Shown here one piece after another: positions 14,649 to 21,256 of a DNA stretch of 21,256 nucleotides (within the stretch, counting starts at the first letter, position 1; each line of letters begins with the position of its first letter). The notes beneath the pieces are model-generated. The model searched no databases, was not told where the DNA came from, and was given only the letters and a program-made list of their open reading frames with translations. This stretch comes from Bradyrhizobium sp. Its GTDB lineage: Bacteria > Pseudomonadota > Alphaproteobacteria > Rhizobiales > Xanthobacteraceae. Location: contig JAICIT010000003.1 of NCBI GenBank assembly GCA_025960445.1, forward strand, positions 1 through 21,256. The letters run 5' to 3'. Both the position numbers and the translations under genes were made by a program.

Positions 14649-14728
14649 CTCGCATGCGAGCGGCCACGGCCGTGATTTGGGCTGGGCGCACGAACTTGGA
14701 AATGGGCGCCGATTTTTCCGGGTTCGTG
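14649..14728 (+). promoter_or_regulatory. Three consecutive palindromes in the purA leader
   Basis: CTCGCATGCGAG (14649-14660) and CACGGCCGTG (14665-14674) are perfect palindromes. A larger one follows: CACGAAC (14689-14695) with GTTCGTG (14722-14728), and within it GGAAA (14698-14702) with TTTCC (14715-14719), separated symmetrically by two bases on each side. The last ends 37 bases before the purA ATG. They could fold as leader RNA hairpins or bind a repressor. I do not recognise a known purA motif. Confidence 0.55.
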
Positions 14729-14765
14729 ATGTTCATGTGATGATGGTTAGAGGGAATATCCCGGA

Positions 14766-16058
14766 ATGGCCAATGTTGTCGTCGTCGGCGCTCAATGGGG
14801 CGACGAAGGGAAGGGCAAGATCGTCGACTGGTTATCGGAGCAGGCCGATATCGTCGTGCGCTTCCAGGGCGGTCACAATGCCGGCCACACCCTCGTCATC
14901 AACGGCGAGACTTACAAGCTGGCGCTTTTGCCATCCGGCGTGTTGCGCCCGTCCAAGCTGTCGGTGATCGGCAACGGCGTCGTCGTCGATCCGCGAGCGT
15001 TCCTGGATGAGGTGAGCAAGCTGAAAAGTCAGGGCGTCACAGTCAGCCCGGACAATCTGCGTGTTGCCGAGAACGTCACGCTGATCCTGCCCTTGCATCG
15101 CGAGCTCGATGCGCTGCGCGAATCTTCCAACGCGATCACCGCGATCGGCACCACGCGGCGCGGCATCGGTCCGGCTTACGAAGACAAGGTTGGTCGCCGG
15201 GCGATCCGGCTGATGGACCTCGCCGATCTCGATACGTTGCCGCACAAGATCGATCGCCTGCTGGCACATCACAACGCATTGCGCCGTGGGCTCAAGCTTG
15301 ACGAGATCGACGGTGCTGCGATCCTGAAGGAGCTGACGCAACTCGCGCCGCAGCTTCTGCCTTACGCCGAGACCGTGTGGCGGCTGCTCGATCTGAAGCG
15401 CCGCGAGGGCAAGCGAATTTTGTTCGAGGGCGCGCAGGGTGCGTTGCTTGACGTAGACCACGGGACGTATCCGTACGTCACCTCCTCCAACACGGTCGCA
15501 GCGCAAGCGGCGACCGGGACCGGCATGGGTCCGGGCACCGTTGGCTACGTGTTAGGTATCTGCAAGGCTTACACCACCCGGGTCGGCCAAGGACCGTTCC
15601 CGACTGAACTGCATGATGCGATCGGCGAGGAGATCGGTCGCAGAGGCAAGGAATTCGGCGTCAACACCGGGCGCAAGCGGCGCTGCGGTTGGTTCGATGC
15701 CATGCTGGTGCGGCAGACGGTGCGGACCTGCGGCATCAACGGGCTGGCGCTGACCAAGCTCGATATTCTCGACGGGTTCGAAAGCATCGAAGTCTGCGTA
15801 GGATATCGGTTGGACGAAAAGGAAATCGACCACTTGCCGGCAGGCGAGGGCGCCCAAGCCCGGGTAGTGCCGATTTACGAAACCATCGAAGGTTGGAAAG
15901 AGCCGACAGCGAACGCCCGCTCGTGGGCGGACCTTCCAGCTCAGGCCATTAAATATGTGCGGAGGGTCGAGGAACTCGTGGGTTGTCCAATTGCCCTGCT
16001 TTCCACCAGCCCGGAACGCGAGGATACTATTCTGGTACAGAATCCCTTCGAGGCCTAA
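14766..16058 (+). CDS. purA: Adenylosuccinate synthetase
   Basis: PurA condenses IMP and aspartate using GTP to give adenylosuccinate, the first step from IMP to AMP, in the cytoplasm. The 430-aa protein is full length. The GTP-binding GDEGKGK is at 12-18 with catalytic D13, and H41 lies in GGHNAGHT. The IMP-binding loop [14 protein letters not shown] is at 127-140, [18 protein letters not shown] is near 220, the aspartate loop region [10 protein letters not shown] is near 300, and the guanine-recognising TKLD is near 332. ATG 14766 starts the family sequence [24 protein letters not shown] precedes it by about eleven bases, a long spacing, so initiation may be modest or structure-dependent. 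The palindromic leader upstream could control it. A gene of unknown function follows after 37 bases. Confidence 0.97.
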   Translation: MANVVVVGAQWGDEGKGKIVDWLSEQADIVVRFQGGHNAGHTLVINGETYKLALLPSGVLRPSKLSVIGNGVVVDPRAFLDEVSKLKSQGVTVSPDNLRVAENVTLILPLHRELDALRESSNAITAIGTTRRGIGPAYEDKVGRRAIRLMDLADLDTLPHKIDRLLAHHNALRRGLKLDEIDGAAILKELTQLAPQLLPYAETVWRLLDLKRREGKRILFEGAQGALLDVDHGTYPYVTSSNTVAAQAATGTGMGPGTVGYVLGICKAYTTRVGQGPFPTELHDAIGEEIGRRGKEFGVNTGRKRRCGWFDAMLVRQTVRTCGINGLALTKLDILDGFESIEVCVGYRLDEKEIDHLPAGEGAQARVVPIYETIEGWKEPTANARSWADLPAQAIKYVRRVEELVGCPIALLSTSPEREDTILVQNPFEA

Positions 16059-16095
16059 GGAGATGCGACTGGAACGTCCGCAATGTTGAACAGAG

Positions 16096-17649
16096 ATGGC
16101 TGATTACTACCCGCTGATCGCCCGAGCCATCGCCGGATTGGACCCGAGTGCTCCCGGCGAGAGCCGCCGCGCGCTTTACGAGCGAGCGCGCGCAGCGCTG
16201 ATCGCTCAACTGCGCAGCGTCGATCCGCCCCTCAGCGAATCGGAGATCACCCGCGAGCGCTTGTCCCTGGAAGAGGCGGTGCGCAAGGTCGAATCCGAAG
16301 CTGCCCAGCGCGCGCGGGAACTGCCACGCGCCGCTGCAGGCGGCTCCCGCGCTGGCGATGCATTCCGTGCCACGACCCGCCCGGCCCAGCGACAGGGTGA
16401 TGCCGCAGCTCCGACGCCACGCCCGCGTCCACCTTCCCGGAACGATCGGCCGGCACAGGAAGAGCGCCCCGGCAATCTTCGGGCCGACGCCGCGCCGCGT
16501 CAGCAATCCAACCAGCCGCATGTGCCGATGCAGGATCCGCAGTTGTCGCCGAATGGCGCTGGGTCCGGCGCGACGCGGCGCAGCCCCGACAATAATGGGC
16601 AGCAGCCTCCCGGCATGCGCGGCTTCCGCGACATCGCCGCCGATGCGGACGATCTCGGCCGAGCCGCGGCCCAAGCCAGCCGCTCCGCGCGGAAGACTTA
16701 TGCCAACGTGCCTTCGCCCTCGCCGGAATTCGACCGGCTTGAGCCAAGCATGGAAAATCGCGGCGGCGATTCCGAAGCGCCGTATTCGTATGATGAATCC
16801 GCGGAGGAAGCCGAGCGCTACCCGTCGCTGCCACAACCGGCGCGTCCGCGCGCGCCGACGAATGGCGATCCAAAGAAACGCGACCGATCCGGGGTGGTGT
16901 TTCCTTTCAAGAGCGCGATCGCCGTTGGCGTGGTCCTGATCCTGGTCGGCGCGGCGATCTTATGGGGCAAGTCCCTCGTCACGAGCGTCAGCGGACTTTT
17001 GAAGCCCTCGCCCACGACGGTGGAAGCGCCAAAGGACAATTCGGCTCTGAGCAAGCCGAAGATTCCCGATCGCGTCGGGCAGCCAACGCCGTCAGAGCAG
17101 CTCGCGCCGGTGGCTCAGCGGGTAGTACTGTATGATGAGGATCCATCCGATCCCAAAGGCAAGCAGTATGTCGGCTCGGTAATCTGGCGTACCGAACAGG
17201 TGAAGGCCGCGGCCGGTCAGAAGCCCGATATAGCTGTGCGCGCCGATATCGAGATTCCCGATCGCAAGTTCAAGATGACGATGTCTTTCCGCCGCAACAC
17301 CGACACGTCACTCCCGGCGAGTCATACCGCGGAGCTGACCTTTATCCTGCCGCAGGATTTCACCGGCGGTGGCGTCGGCAATGTGCCGGGCATCCTGATG
17401 AAATCCAACGAGCAGGCGCGCGGCACCCCGCTCGCGGGGCTTGCGGTCAAGGTAACCGACGGCTTCTTCCTTGTCGGCCTGTCGAATGTCGATACCGATC
17501 GCGCGCGAAACGTACAGCTTCTGAAGGAGCGCTCCTGGTTTGACGTGCCGCTGGTCTATGTCAACCAACGCCGCGCCATCATCGCCATCGAAAAAGGTGC
17601 TCCGGGAGAGCGCGCCTTCAACGACGCTTTTGCGGCGTGGGGGGAGTAG
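16096..17649 (+). CDS. Single-pass membrane protein of unknown function (517 aa)
   Basis: The function is unknown. The protein has four parts: an N-terminal helical module, about 1-75, with DYYPLIARAIAGL, RRALYERARAALIAQLR and SEITRERLSLEEAVRKVE; a long proline-, arginine- and glutamine-rich disordered region, about 76-268; one membrane helix at 272-292 (SAIAVGVVLILVGAAILWG); and a C-terminal globular domain, about 340-517, with strands such as DIAVRADIEIPDRKFKMTMS. Positive charge before the helix puts the N-terminus in the cytoplasm and the C-terminal domain in the periplasm. The N-terminal module recurs, as I recall, in other Rhizobiales proteins of unknown role. The ribosome binding site is weak and the gene follows purA by 37 bases, so it is probably co-transcribed. 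The disordered linker plus single helix suggests a scaffold, not an enzyme; this is speculation. Confidence 0.88.
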   Translation: MADYYPLIARAIAGLDPSAPGESRRALYERARAALIAQLRSVDPPLSESEITRERLSLEEAVRKVESEAAQRARELPRAAAGGSRAGDAFRATTRPAQRQGDAAAPTPRPRPPSRNDRPAQEERPGNLRADAAPRQQSNQPHVPMQDPQLSPNGAGSGATRRSPDNNGQQPPGMRGFRDIAADADDLGRAAAQASRSARKTYANVPSPSPEFDRLEPSMENRGGDSEAPYSYDESAEEAERYPSLPQPARPRAPTNGDPKKRDRSGVVFPFKSAIAVGVVLILVGAAILWGKSLVTSVSGLLKPSPTTVEAPKDNSALSKPKIPDRVGQPTPSEQLAPVAQRVVLYDEDPSDPKGKQYVGSVIWRTEQVKAAAGQKPDIAVRADIEIPDRKFKMTMSFRRNTDTSLPASHTAELTFILPQDFTGGGVGNVPGILMKSNEQARGTPLAGLAVKVTDGFFLVGLSNVDTDRARNVQLLKERSWFDVPLVYVNQRRAIIAIEKGAPGERAFNDAFAAWGE

Positions 17650-17705
17650 CGGCAGGGGCCTACATCCGGTCGTGCCTGGGTTCGCTTGGATTCGCGAGGA
17701 GGAGC

Positions 17706-18119
17706 ATGAAGCGATACCTGATTTTTGCGGCGCTGGCGCCGCTGCTCGGCGGGTTCGTACTGCTGTTGGTCACCACGTACACCTCGGGCTACTGGACTCA
17801 CACCGACCTTGCCGAGGTCCGCAAGTTGCTCGTGGTGTTCGCCAAGACCCTGCAATACAGCTATTTCTTTGGCATCCTGCCGACGCTGATGATGGCGGCA
17901 GTCGATGACATCCTGTTCCATGTCGAACGCATCCGCCCGGTCATGCGAATGCTGATCGTGGGCGCGCTCTCGTTCTTTGGCGCCGAATTGCTCTATGGCT
18001 CGCGTGGACCGGACAGCGGCGCAATCCAATTCATCCTGTACGGACTGGTTGGATTTATCCCCGGTGTGGTTTGCTCTTGGCTCGCGCATGAGGCCATTGA
18101 CGAGCCGGCGCGTGCCTGA
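17706..18119 (+). CDS. Small integral membrane protein (DUF5413-like)
   Basis: The function is unknown. The 137-aa protein starts MKRYLIFAALAPLLGGFVLL and has about four hydrophobic segments: 4-24, around 45-66, around 78-92 and a final one around 105-125 (IQFILYGLVGFIPGVVCSWL). Between them lie a charged loop DDILFHVERIRPVMR and the motif LLYGSRGPDSG. It matches what I remember of a Bradyrhizobium family named DUF5413; this is memory, not a search. ATG 17706 is chosen because GAGGAGG ends a few bases before it; an in-frame start at 17637 would overlap the previous gene. It follows that gene by 56 bases on the same strand and may share its transcript with purA. Confidence 0.85.
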   Translation: MKRYLIFAALAPLLGGFVLLLVTTYTSGYWTHTDLAEVRKLLVVFAKTLQYSYFFGILPTLMMAAVDDILFHVERIRPVMRMLIVGALSFFGAELLYGSRGPDSGAIQFILYGLVGFIPGVVCSWLAHEAIDEPARA

Positions 18120-18283
18120 ATGATTGACACGCTACACCACCGGCGACATCGGATTGCACATTAATGATCTGTCATATTTGAATCGCTGTCGCCTGGCTTT
18201 GGTGCGACGCCCTCGACTGCGCGCGGGCGGTCGAGCCGCGACGGCATGACGCAACTTGCGGCGAGCTTCCGCGTTACCATCTC

Positions 18284-18832
18284 ATGCCCATGTCAAACGA
18301 AGAGATTCTCGCGCCGGAGCGCGCGCGCAGCTCCGGCGGCGAAGGTGGTCGTGGATCTGCGCGGGCAAGGTCTCACGGCCCGATAATCGATCAGGAAGGA
18401 CGCGAAATCCCGACGGAATCGTTGAGCGGGCGAGCCCACGGCTTCCGTTTCGATTTCGCAGCTGGAATGGGCAATCCGTTCGGCGATCTCACACGAGAGC
18501 AGCGGTTGGCGAGGCTCGATGCGGTCGCGAAGCTGCTCGATATCGCGTTCATCCTCCCGGGCACCAACATCCGCTACGGTATTGATGGCATTATCGGATT
18601 GATTCCGGTGGTCGGCGACATCATTGCCACCGCGTTGTCGCTATGGCTCGTGCGTGAGGCGCGTGCGCTGGGCGCGCCTTGGCACGTCACCGCGCGGATG
18701 CTTGGCAATGTCGCAATCCAGGGAATTGTGGGTACCGTGCCCGTCGCCGGTGACGCATTCGACGTGCTGTTTCGAGCCAACATGCGCAACGCGCGGATGT
18801 TGCGGCGCTGGTTGGATAGACAGCCGCGCTAG
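18284..18832 (+). CDS. DUF4112 domain protein
   Basis: The function is unknown; members are bacterial membrane-associated proteins. The 182-aa protein has a disordered N-terminus (about 1-55) and the DUF4112 domain at about 70-175. The domain is visible in LDAVAKLLDIAFILPGTNIR, then GIDGIIGLIPVVGDIIATAL, and MLGNVAIQGIVGTVPVAGDA followed by FDVLFRANMRNARML. The glycine-proline turn G-x-[IV]-P-V-x-G-D occurs twice (105-112 and 150-157), marking an internal duplication of a hydrophobic hairpin. The start is uncertain: ATG at 18284 and ATG at 18290 are both possible and neither has a good ribosome binding site. The 164 bases upstream contain no recognised element. It is a stand-alone gene. Confidence 0.88.
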   Translation: MPMSNEEILAPERARSSGGEGGRGSARARSHGPIIDQEGREIPTESLSGRAHGFRFDFAAGMGNPFGDLTREQRLARLDAVAKLLDIAFILPGTNIRYGIDGIIGLIPVVGDIIATALSLWLVREARALGAPWHVTARMLGNVAIQGIVGTVPVAGDAFDVLFRANMRNARMLRRWLDRQPR

Positions 18833-18917
18833 CGCGCTCCAGTTTCCGAGAAGATCACGAGCATGCAATGCATGCCCCGGGCACTAGCCCGAGGCAGCGC
18901 AAGTGTCGTGAGGTAAG

Positions 18918-19214
18918 TTAAGCCGCGTCGGCGTCGGCCTTGTCGCTCGCAGGGGCGGGCTCGGGCGCGCGTGGACGGCGAGGCAGCGGGAAGTCCTGAC
19001 TTTCATAGAGCGTGCGGATACCGCTCTGGTCGAAGCGTGCTTCATCGACCTGGAGATAGGCGCCATTCAGCGAATCCGCCGGCAACTCCTCAATCGCAAA
19101 CCGAACCGCTTCGGCAGCGGTGCCAAATCGCCGATAGGCAAAACCCGCTCGCTTTTTCTTCCGGATCGCGGCGGGAAACAATTCGGCAGCGGTGTTGAAG
19201 CTGAAGGAAGCCAT
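18918..19214 (-). CDS. Conserved hypothetical protein (98 aa)
   Basis: The function is unknown. The 98-aa protein reads SFNTAAELFPAAIRKKKRAG, then FAYRRFGTAAEAVRFAIEEL, LNGAYLQVDEARFDQSGIR and LYESQDFPLPRR, a compact alpha-beta pattern that I recall as a widespread small Rhizobiales hypothetical family. The last 20 residues (PEPAPASDKADADAA) are disordered. ATG 19214 has AGAGG about eight bases before it; a longer in-frame start at 19283 would add a basic stretch without that support. There is no signal or membrane segment, so it is probably cytoplasmic. Upstream (about 19317-19333 on the plus strand) AGCCT and AGGCT form a short hairpin of unclear meaning; the rest of the gap to the next gene is featureless. 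Confidence 0.82.
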   Translation of the reverse strand: MASFSFNTAAELFPAAIRKKKRAGFAYRRFGTAAEAVRFAIEELPADSLNGAYLQVDEARFDQSGIRTLYESQDFPLPRRPRAPEPAPASDKADADAA

Positions 19215-19433
19215 GTCAGGGACCTCTGATCTTTTTAGTGAGAACGCGATCAAGGACCGCGAACGGATCGCACGGGCGGCCAACTAGCGGCGCGCCGGCA
19301 CACGTCATTTCAGGACAGCCTTTAATATAGGCTCGTTTGACGGAAATGCGACTCCTGAACGGCCCGATGATGAATAAGCCCCTCGCAGGCCATCTGATCT
19401 GGATTATCGCTTCGAATTCAAAGACTTAGGAAT

Positions 19434-19598
19434 CTATAATTTGCCGAGCAGGAGCAGGACGATCAATATGACCAGAACAACACCGCCCAGGCCCATTCCG
19501 GAGTGGCCCATGCCATAGCCGTAGCCGCCAAAACGGCCGCTGAAGCCGCCCAGCAGGTAAATGATAACGATAATAAGCAGTATCAATCCGAGTGACAT
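19434..19598 (-). CDS. DUF3309-like small membrane protein (54 aa)
   Basis: The function is unknown. This very short gene encodes 54 aa: an N-terminal membrane segment (MSLGLILLIIVIIYLLGG), a glycine-, tyrosine- and methionine-rich middle (FGGYGYGMGHSGMG) and a second membrane segment (VVLVILIVLLLLG) ending GKL. This two-helix, glycine-centred pattern matches DUF3309-type peptides common in Proteobacteria. GGGAGAG lies five bases upstream of the ATG at 19598, and the stop is TAG at 19434-19436. A longer reading frame on the same strand (19426-19662) is in another frame and is rich in arginine and proline, so it is the shadow. A GGAAC at 19674-19678 followed 16 bases later by CTTT resembles an EcfG stress promoter with one mismatch. 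Confidence 0.85.
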   Translation of the reverse strand: MSLGLILLIIVIIYLLGGFSGRFGGYGYGMGHSGMGLGGVVLVILIVLLLLGKL

Positions 19599-19669
19599 CG
19601 CACTCTCCCGAACGGAGCCGAGGCGGACGGAAATCCAGAGGCCCGTTGGAAGGAAAGCACATTGCTGGC

Positions 19670-19693
19670 GCAGGTTCCAGCAGCGGAACCTGC
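19670..19693. terminator. Perfect inverted repeat after msrB
   Basis: GCAGGTTCC (19670-19678) pairs perfectly with GGAACCTGC (19685-19693) around the six-base loop AGCAGC. It starts seven bases after the msrB stop on the minus strand, so a terminator or 3' stabilising hairpin is most likely, although a T-run is lacking. It also lies 72 bases upstream of the 54-aa gene, where it could be an operator. Confidence 0.55.
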
Positions 19694-19700
19694 GAGAGGG

Positions 19701-20114
19701 CTATTTTGGCCGTAGTTTCAAGGCGGCTGAGTTAATGCAATAGCGCAGCCCAGTCGGTGCGGGTCCATCCTCGAATACGTGGCCCAGGTGACCGTTGCAT
19801 TTCGCACATAACACTTCAGTGCGAATCATGCCGTGACTGACGTCGCGTGCCTCGTCGACGTGGCCCGGCTCAGCGGGCGCCGTGAAGCTCGGCCAGCCAC
19901 ATCCGGAATCGAATTTCGCGTCCGACTCGAACAGCGTCTCGCCGCAGCCGGCACATACATATGTACCTGGCTGCTGCTCATGCTCGTATTCGCCGGAGAA
20001 CGGCCGCTCGGTCGCTTTCTCCCGCAACACCGCGTATTGCATCGGCGTCAGTTCGTTGCGCCACTCGGCCTCGCTCTTTACGACCTTTTTTGCCGCTGTC
20101 TTGGTGTCGGACAT
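19701..20114 (-). CDS. msrB: Peptide-methionine (R)-S-oxide reductase
   Basis: MsrB reduces the R form of methionine sulfoxide in proteins. The 137-aa protein has all key residues: zinc ligands C54, C57 (CAGC), C103 and C106 (CAKC), the probable resolving C72 in GCGWPSF, the HLGHVF motif at 109-114 and catalytic C126 in RYCINS. There is no signal peptide, so it should act in the cytoplasm. ATG 20114 is chosen because AGGGAG lies just before it and [19 protein letters not shown] is a normal start; an in-frame start at 20147 adds only 11 residues of leader-like sequence. It is the second gene after msrA on the minus strand, 87 bases downstream, and probably shares its transcript. A strong hairpin follows its stop. 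Confidence 0.96.
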   Translation of the reverse strand: MSDTKTAAKKVVKSEAEWRNELTPMQYAVLREKATERPFSGEYEHEQQPGTYVCAGCGETLFESDAKFDSGCGWPSFTAPAEPGHVDEARDVSHGMIRTEVLCAKCNGHLGHVFEDGPAPTGLRYCINSAALKLRPK

Positions 20115-20201
20115 CGAGTGCTCCCTAGCTTGCGCAGTCCCTTGCAACGAACCCCGCGCCGGTCGTGCGACATAACGAGTCCGGGCTCATCACTTCCGCT
20201 A

Positions 20202-20921
20202 TTAGTTGGTGACCTTGGCGCTGCTCACCAAGGTGGGCTTTTCGATATAGTTGGCCGCGAACAGCTTCTTCAGGTTCTCGATCTTCGGAATGTCATTGTA
20301 GGCGATATAGGGCTGGTTCGGGTGCAGCGTCAGGTAATCCTGGTGGTACGCCTCCGCCGGATAAAACCCTTGCAGCGGTGCGACCTTGGTCACGATCGGC
20401 TTTTTGAACACCTTGGCGTTGTTGAGTTCGGCGATGTAGGCCTCCGCCACCTTCTTCTGCTCGTCGCTTGTGGTGAAGATTGCGGAGCGGTACTGCGTAC
20501 CGCTATCCGGTCCCTGGCGGTTCAACTGGGTCGGATCGTGAGCGACTGAAAAGTAAATCTGCAGAAGCTTGCCGTAGCTGATCTTCTTCGGGTCGTACTT
20601 GATCTCAACGGACTCGGCATGCCCGGTGGCGCCGGTGGAGACCATGTTATAATCGGCAGTGGCTTTGCTGCCGCCGGCATAGCCCGACACCGCATTGACC
20701 ACGCCGGCTGTGTGCTGAAATACGCCCTGCACGCCCCAGAAGCAGCCGCCAGCCAGCACGGCGGTCTGGACGCCGTCCGAAGCTTGAACGTCTTGCGCGG
20801 GAGCAGGGATGACCACGGCGTCTTCCGATGCGCGCGTGGGCGCGGCACCAAAAAAGGCGATCGCCAGTGCGCCAAGGGCGGCAGTGTAAAGCGATGCGCG
20901 GCTGACAGGGGGGCGAGACAT
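20202..20921 (-). CDS. msrA: Peptide-methionine (S)-S-oxide reductase, exported
   Basis: MsrA reduces the S form of methionine sulfoxide in proteins. The catalytic C60 lies in AGGCFWGVQGVF, and the usual SGYAGG (79-84), TGATGHAE (97-104), FSVAHDPTQLNRQGPDSGTQYRS (from 124) and AEAYHQDYL (189-197) follow. Residues 1-31 look like a Sec signal peptide (basic start, hydrophobic YTAALGALAIAFFGAA, cleavage near TRAS), so it should be periplasmic. It has only one cysteine, C60; the C-terminal resolving cysteines of E. coli MsrA are absent, so recycling must use an outside thiol. AGAGGAAG precedes the ATG at 20921. It is the first gene of a probable msrA-msrB pair. Its promoter region is shared with a divergent gene at 21119. 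Confidence 0.95.
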   Translation of the reverse strand: MSRPPVSRASLYTAALGALAIAFFGAAPTRASEDAVVIPAPAQDVQASDGVQTAVLAGGCFWGVQGVFQHTAGVVNAVSGYAGGSKATADYNMVSTGATGHAESVEIKYDPKKISYGKLLQIYFSVAHDPTQLNRQGPDSGTQYRSAIFTTSDEQKKVAEAYIAELNNAKVFKKPIVTKVAPLQGFYPAEAYHQDYLTLHPNQPYIAYNDIPKIENLKKLFAANYIEKPTLVSSAKVTN

Positions 20922-21118
20922 GGGGCTTCCTCTTGGGCTGGCGATTGGCGCGGCTGGATTGCTCTAAGATACGCGGCTGACGGAGCGTCGTTACAGCGGA
21001 ATAAACACGAGTTCGTGAATAAAGACAGCATCTTTCCCGCCGACCGGCGCTGAACCGCGAATCCCGCCGCGGGATTGGAACACCGGGCCCATCGTTCAAT
21101 CATCATAGGAGCCGGGAA

Positions 21119-21256
21119 ATGCCCGCTCTCAACGTTCGCAAAGGAATGCCACCGGTCCAATTGTCGCGCGAGGAATTCGCCAAGCGATATCGCAGCCGTT
21201 TCGCCGATCCAGTGTTCGAAGGGCTGCAGCGCGAACTCGACGCGATCGTGGAAGCG
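21119..21256 (+). CDS. Partial gene, possibly flavodoxin-like NAD(P)H oxidoreductase
   Basis: Only the first 46 residues are inside the window; the gene runs off the right end. It reads MPALNVRKGMPPVQLSREEF, then AKRYRSRFADPVFEGLQREL and DAIVEA. This N-terminus resembles what I recall of alphaproteobacterial proteins annotated as flavodoxin family or NAD(P)H-dependent reductases, where a helical extension precedes the flavin fold; the fold itself is not visible here. AGGAG lies eight bases before the ATG, a good ribosome binding site. It diverges from msrA across 197 bases, which include the palindrome CACGAGTTCGTG at 21006-21017, so the two may be regulated together. Confidence 0.6.
   Translation, partial: MPALNVRKGMPPVQLSREEFAKRYRSRFADPVFEGLQRELDAIVEA

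Larger units (their letters stand above)
14404..14765. other. Gene-free region before purA, rich in palindromes
   Basis: This 362-base stretch holds no ORF that I accept on either strand. Its left part carries the nested inverted repeat at 14419-14465 and its right part the palindrome series at 14649-14728. Between them (14466-14648) I see only loose promoter-like sequences, such as TTGAAC at 14571-14576 without a well-spaced -10 box, and no tRNA or recognised RNA family. A reading frame from 14572 runs into purA in another frame and looks non-coding. Confidence 0.6.

Noticed and set aside
14572..14967. 131-codon plus-strand frame overlapping the purA start
   Set aside because: It runs through the palindromic leader into purA in another frame and lacks conserved features.
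20522..21160. 212-codon minus-strand frame over msrA
   Set aside because: It is a frame shadow of msrA with cysteine- and proline-rich nonsense composition.
1..21256. CRISPR array, insertion sequence, tRNA or attachment site
   Set aside because: No regularly spaced repeats, transposase or integrase gene, cloverleaf sequence or direct-repeat pair was recognised on reading both strands.

Overview
This window reads as chromosome from an alphaproteobacterium of the Bradyrhizobium/Nitrobacteraceae group. The evidence is GC-rich codon usage throughout, a ROSE-type RNA thermometer in front of a small heat-shock gene (a Bradyrhizobium hallmark), an alphaproteobacterial serC leader RNA, and several small hypothetical proteins of types I associate with this family. 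No insertion sequence, phage gene, CRISPR array, rRNA or tRNA was found. Most of the window is ordinary, well-expressed chromosome; the most interesting signals are RNA or DNA structures between genes.

Layout. (1) 76-940: a GNAT acetyltransferase and a 74-aa hypothetical protein. (2) 979-3899: serC leader RNA, serC and serA, the first two enzymes of serine synthesis in reverse order of action. A REP-like palindrome lies between them, and a hairpin covers the serA ribosome binding site region. (3) 3940-8288, minus strand: a D-2-hydroxyacid dehydrogenase followed by a CUT1-type ABC importer (Tat-exported binding protein and two permeases) with no ATPase gene. (4) 8494-10194, divergent from that operon: an sCache/HAMP chemoreceptor. 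(5) 10456-13070: a DUF1330 protein whose stop codon interlocks with that of a convergent FMN-dependent L-lactate dehydrogenase-like gene, then an EamA exporter. (6) 13235-13889: a small heat-shock gene with promoter, ROSE thermometer and terminator-like hairpin. (7) 14074-14403: a conserved 109-aa protein. (8) 14404-18119: a palindrome-rich leader, purA, a 517-aa single-pass membrane protein of unknown function and a small membrane protein. (9) 18284-19598: a DUF4112 protein, a 98-aa hypothetical protein and a 54-aa DUF3309-like membrane peptide. (10) 19670-21256: msrB and msrA on the minus strand, and a divergent partial gene that leaves the window.

How the genes may work together. serC-serA and purA are core biosynthesis. 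The block between them (transport, chemotaxis, hydroxyacid oxidation, export, heat shock) looks like an accessory load acquired between core loci. The dehydrogenase, ABC importer and divergent chemoreceptor may be one find-import-oxidise module for a small carbohydrate or hydroxyacid; this is inference. MsrA appears periplasmic with a single cysteine while MsrB appears cytoplasmic, so the pair probably repairs methionine in two compartments. I found no convincing undescribed multi-gene system. The best candidates for new biology are the nested palindromes before purA, the shared anti-Shine-Dalgarno stem in serC-serA, and the operator-like palindrome before the ABC genes.
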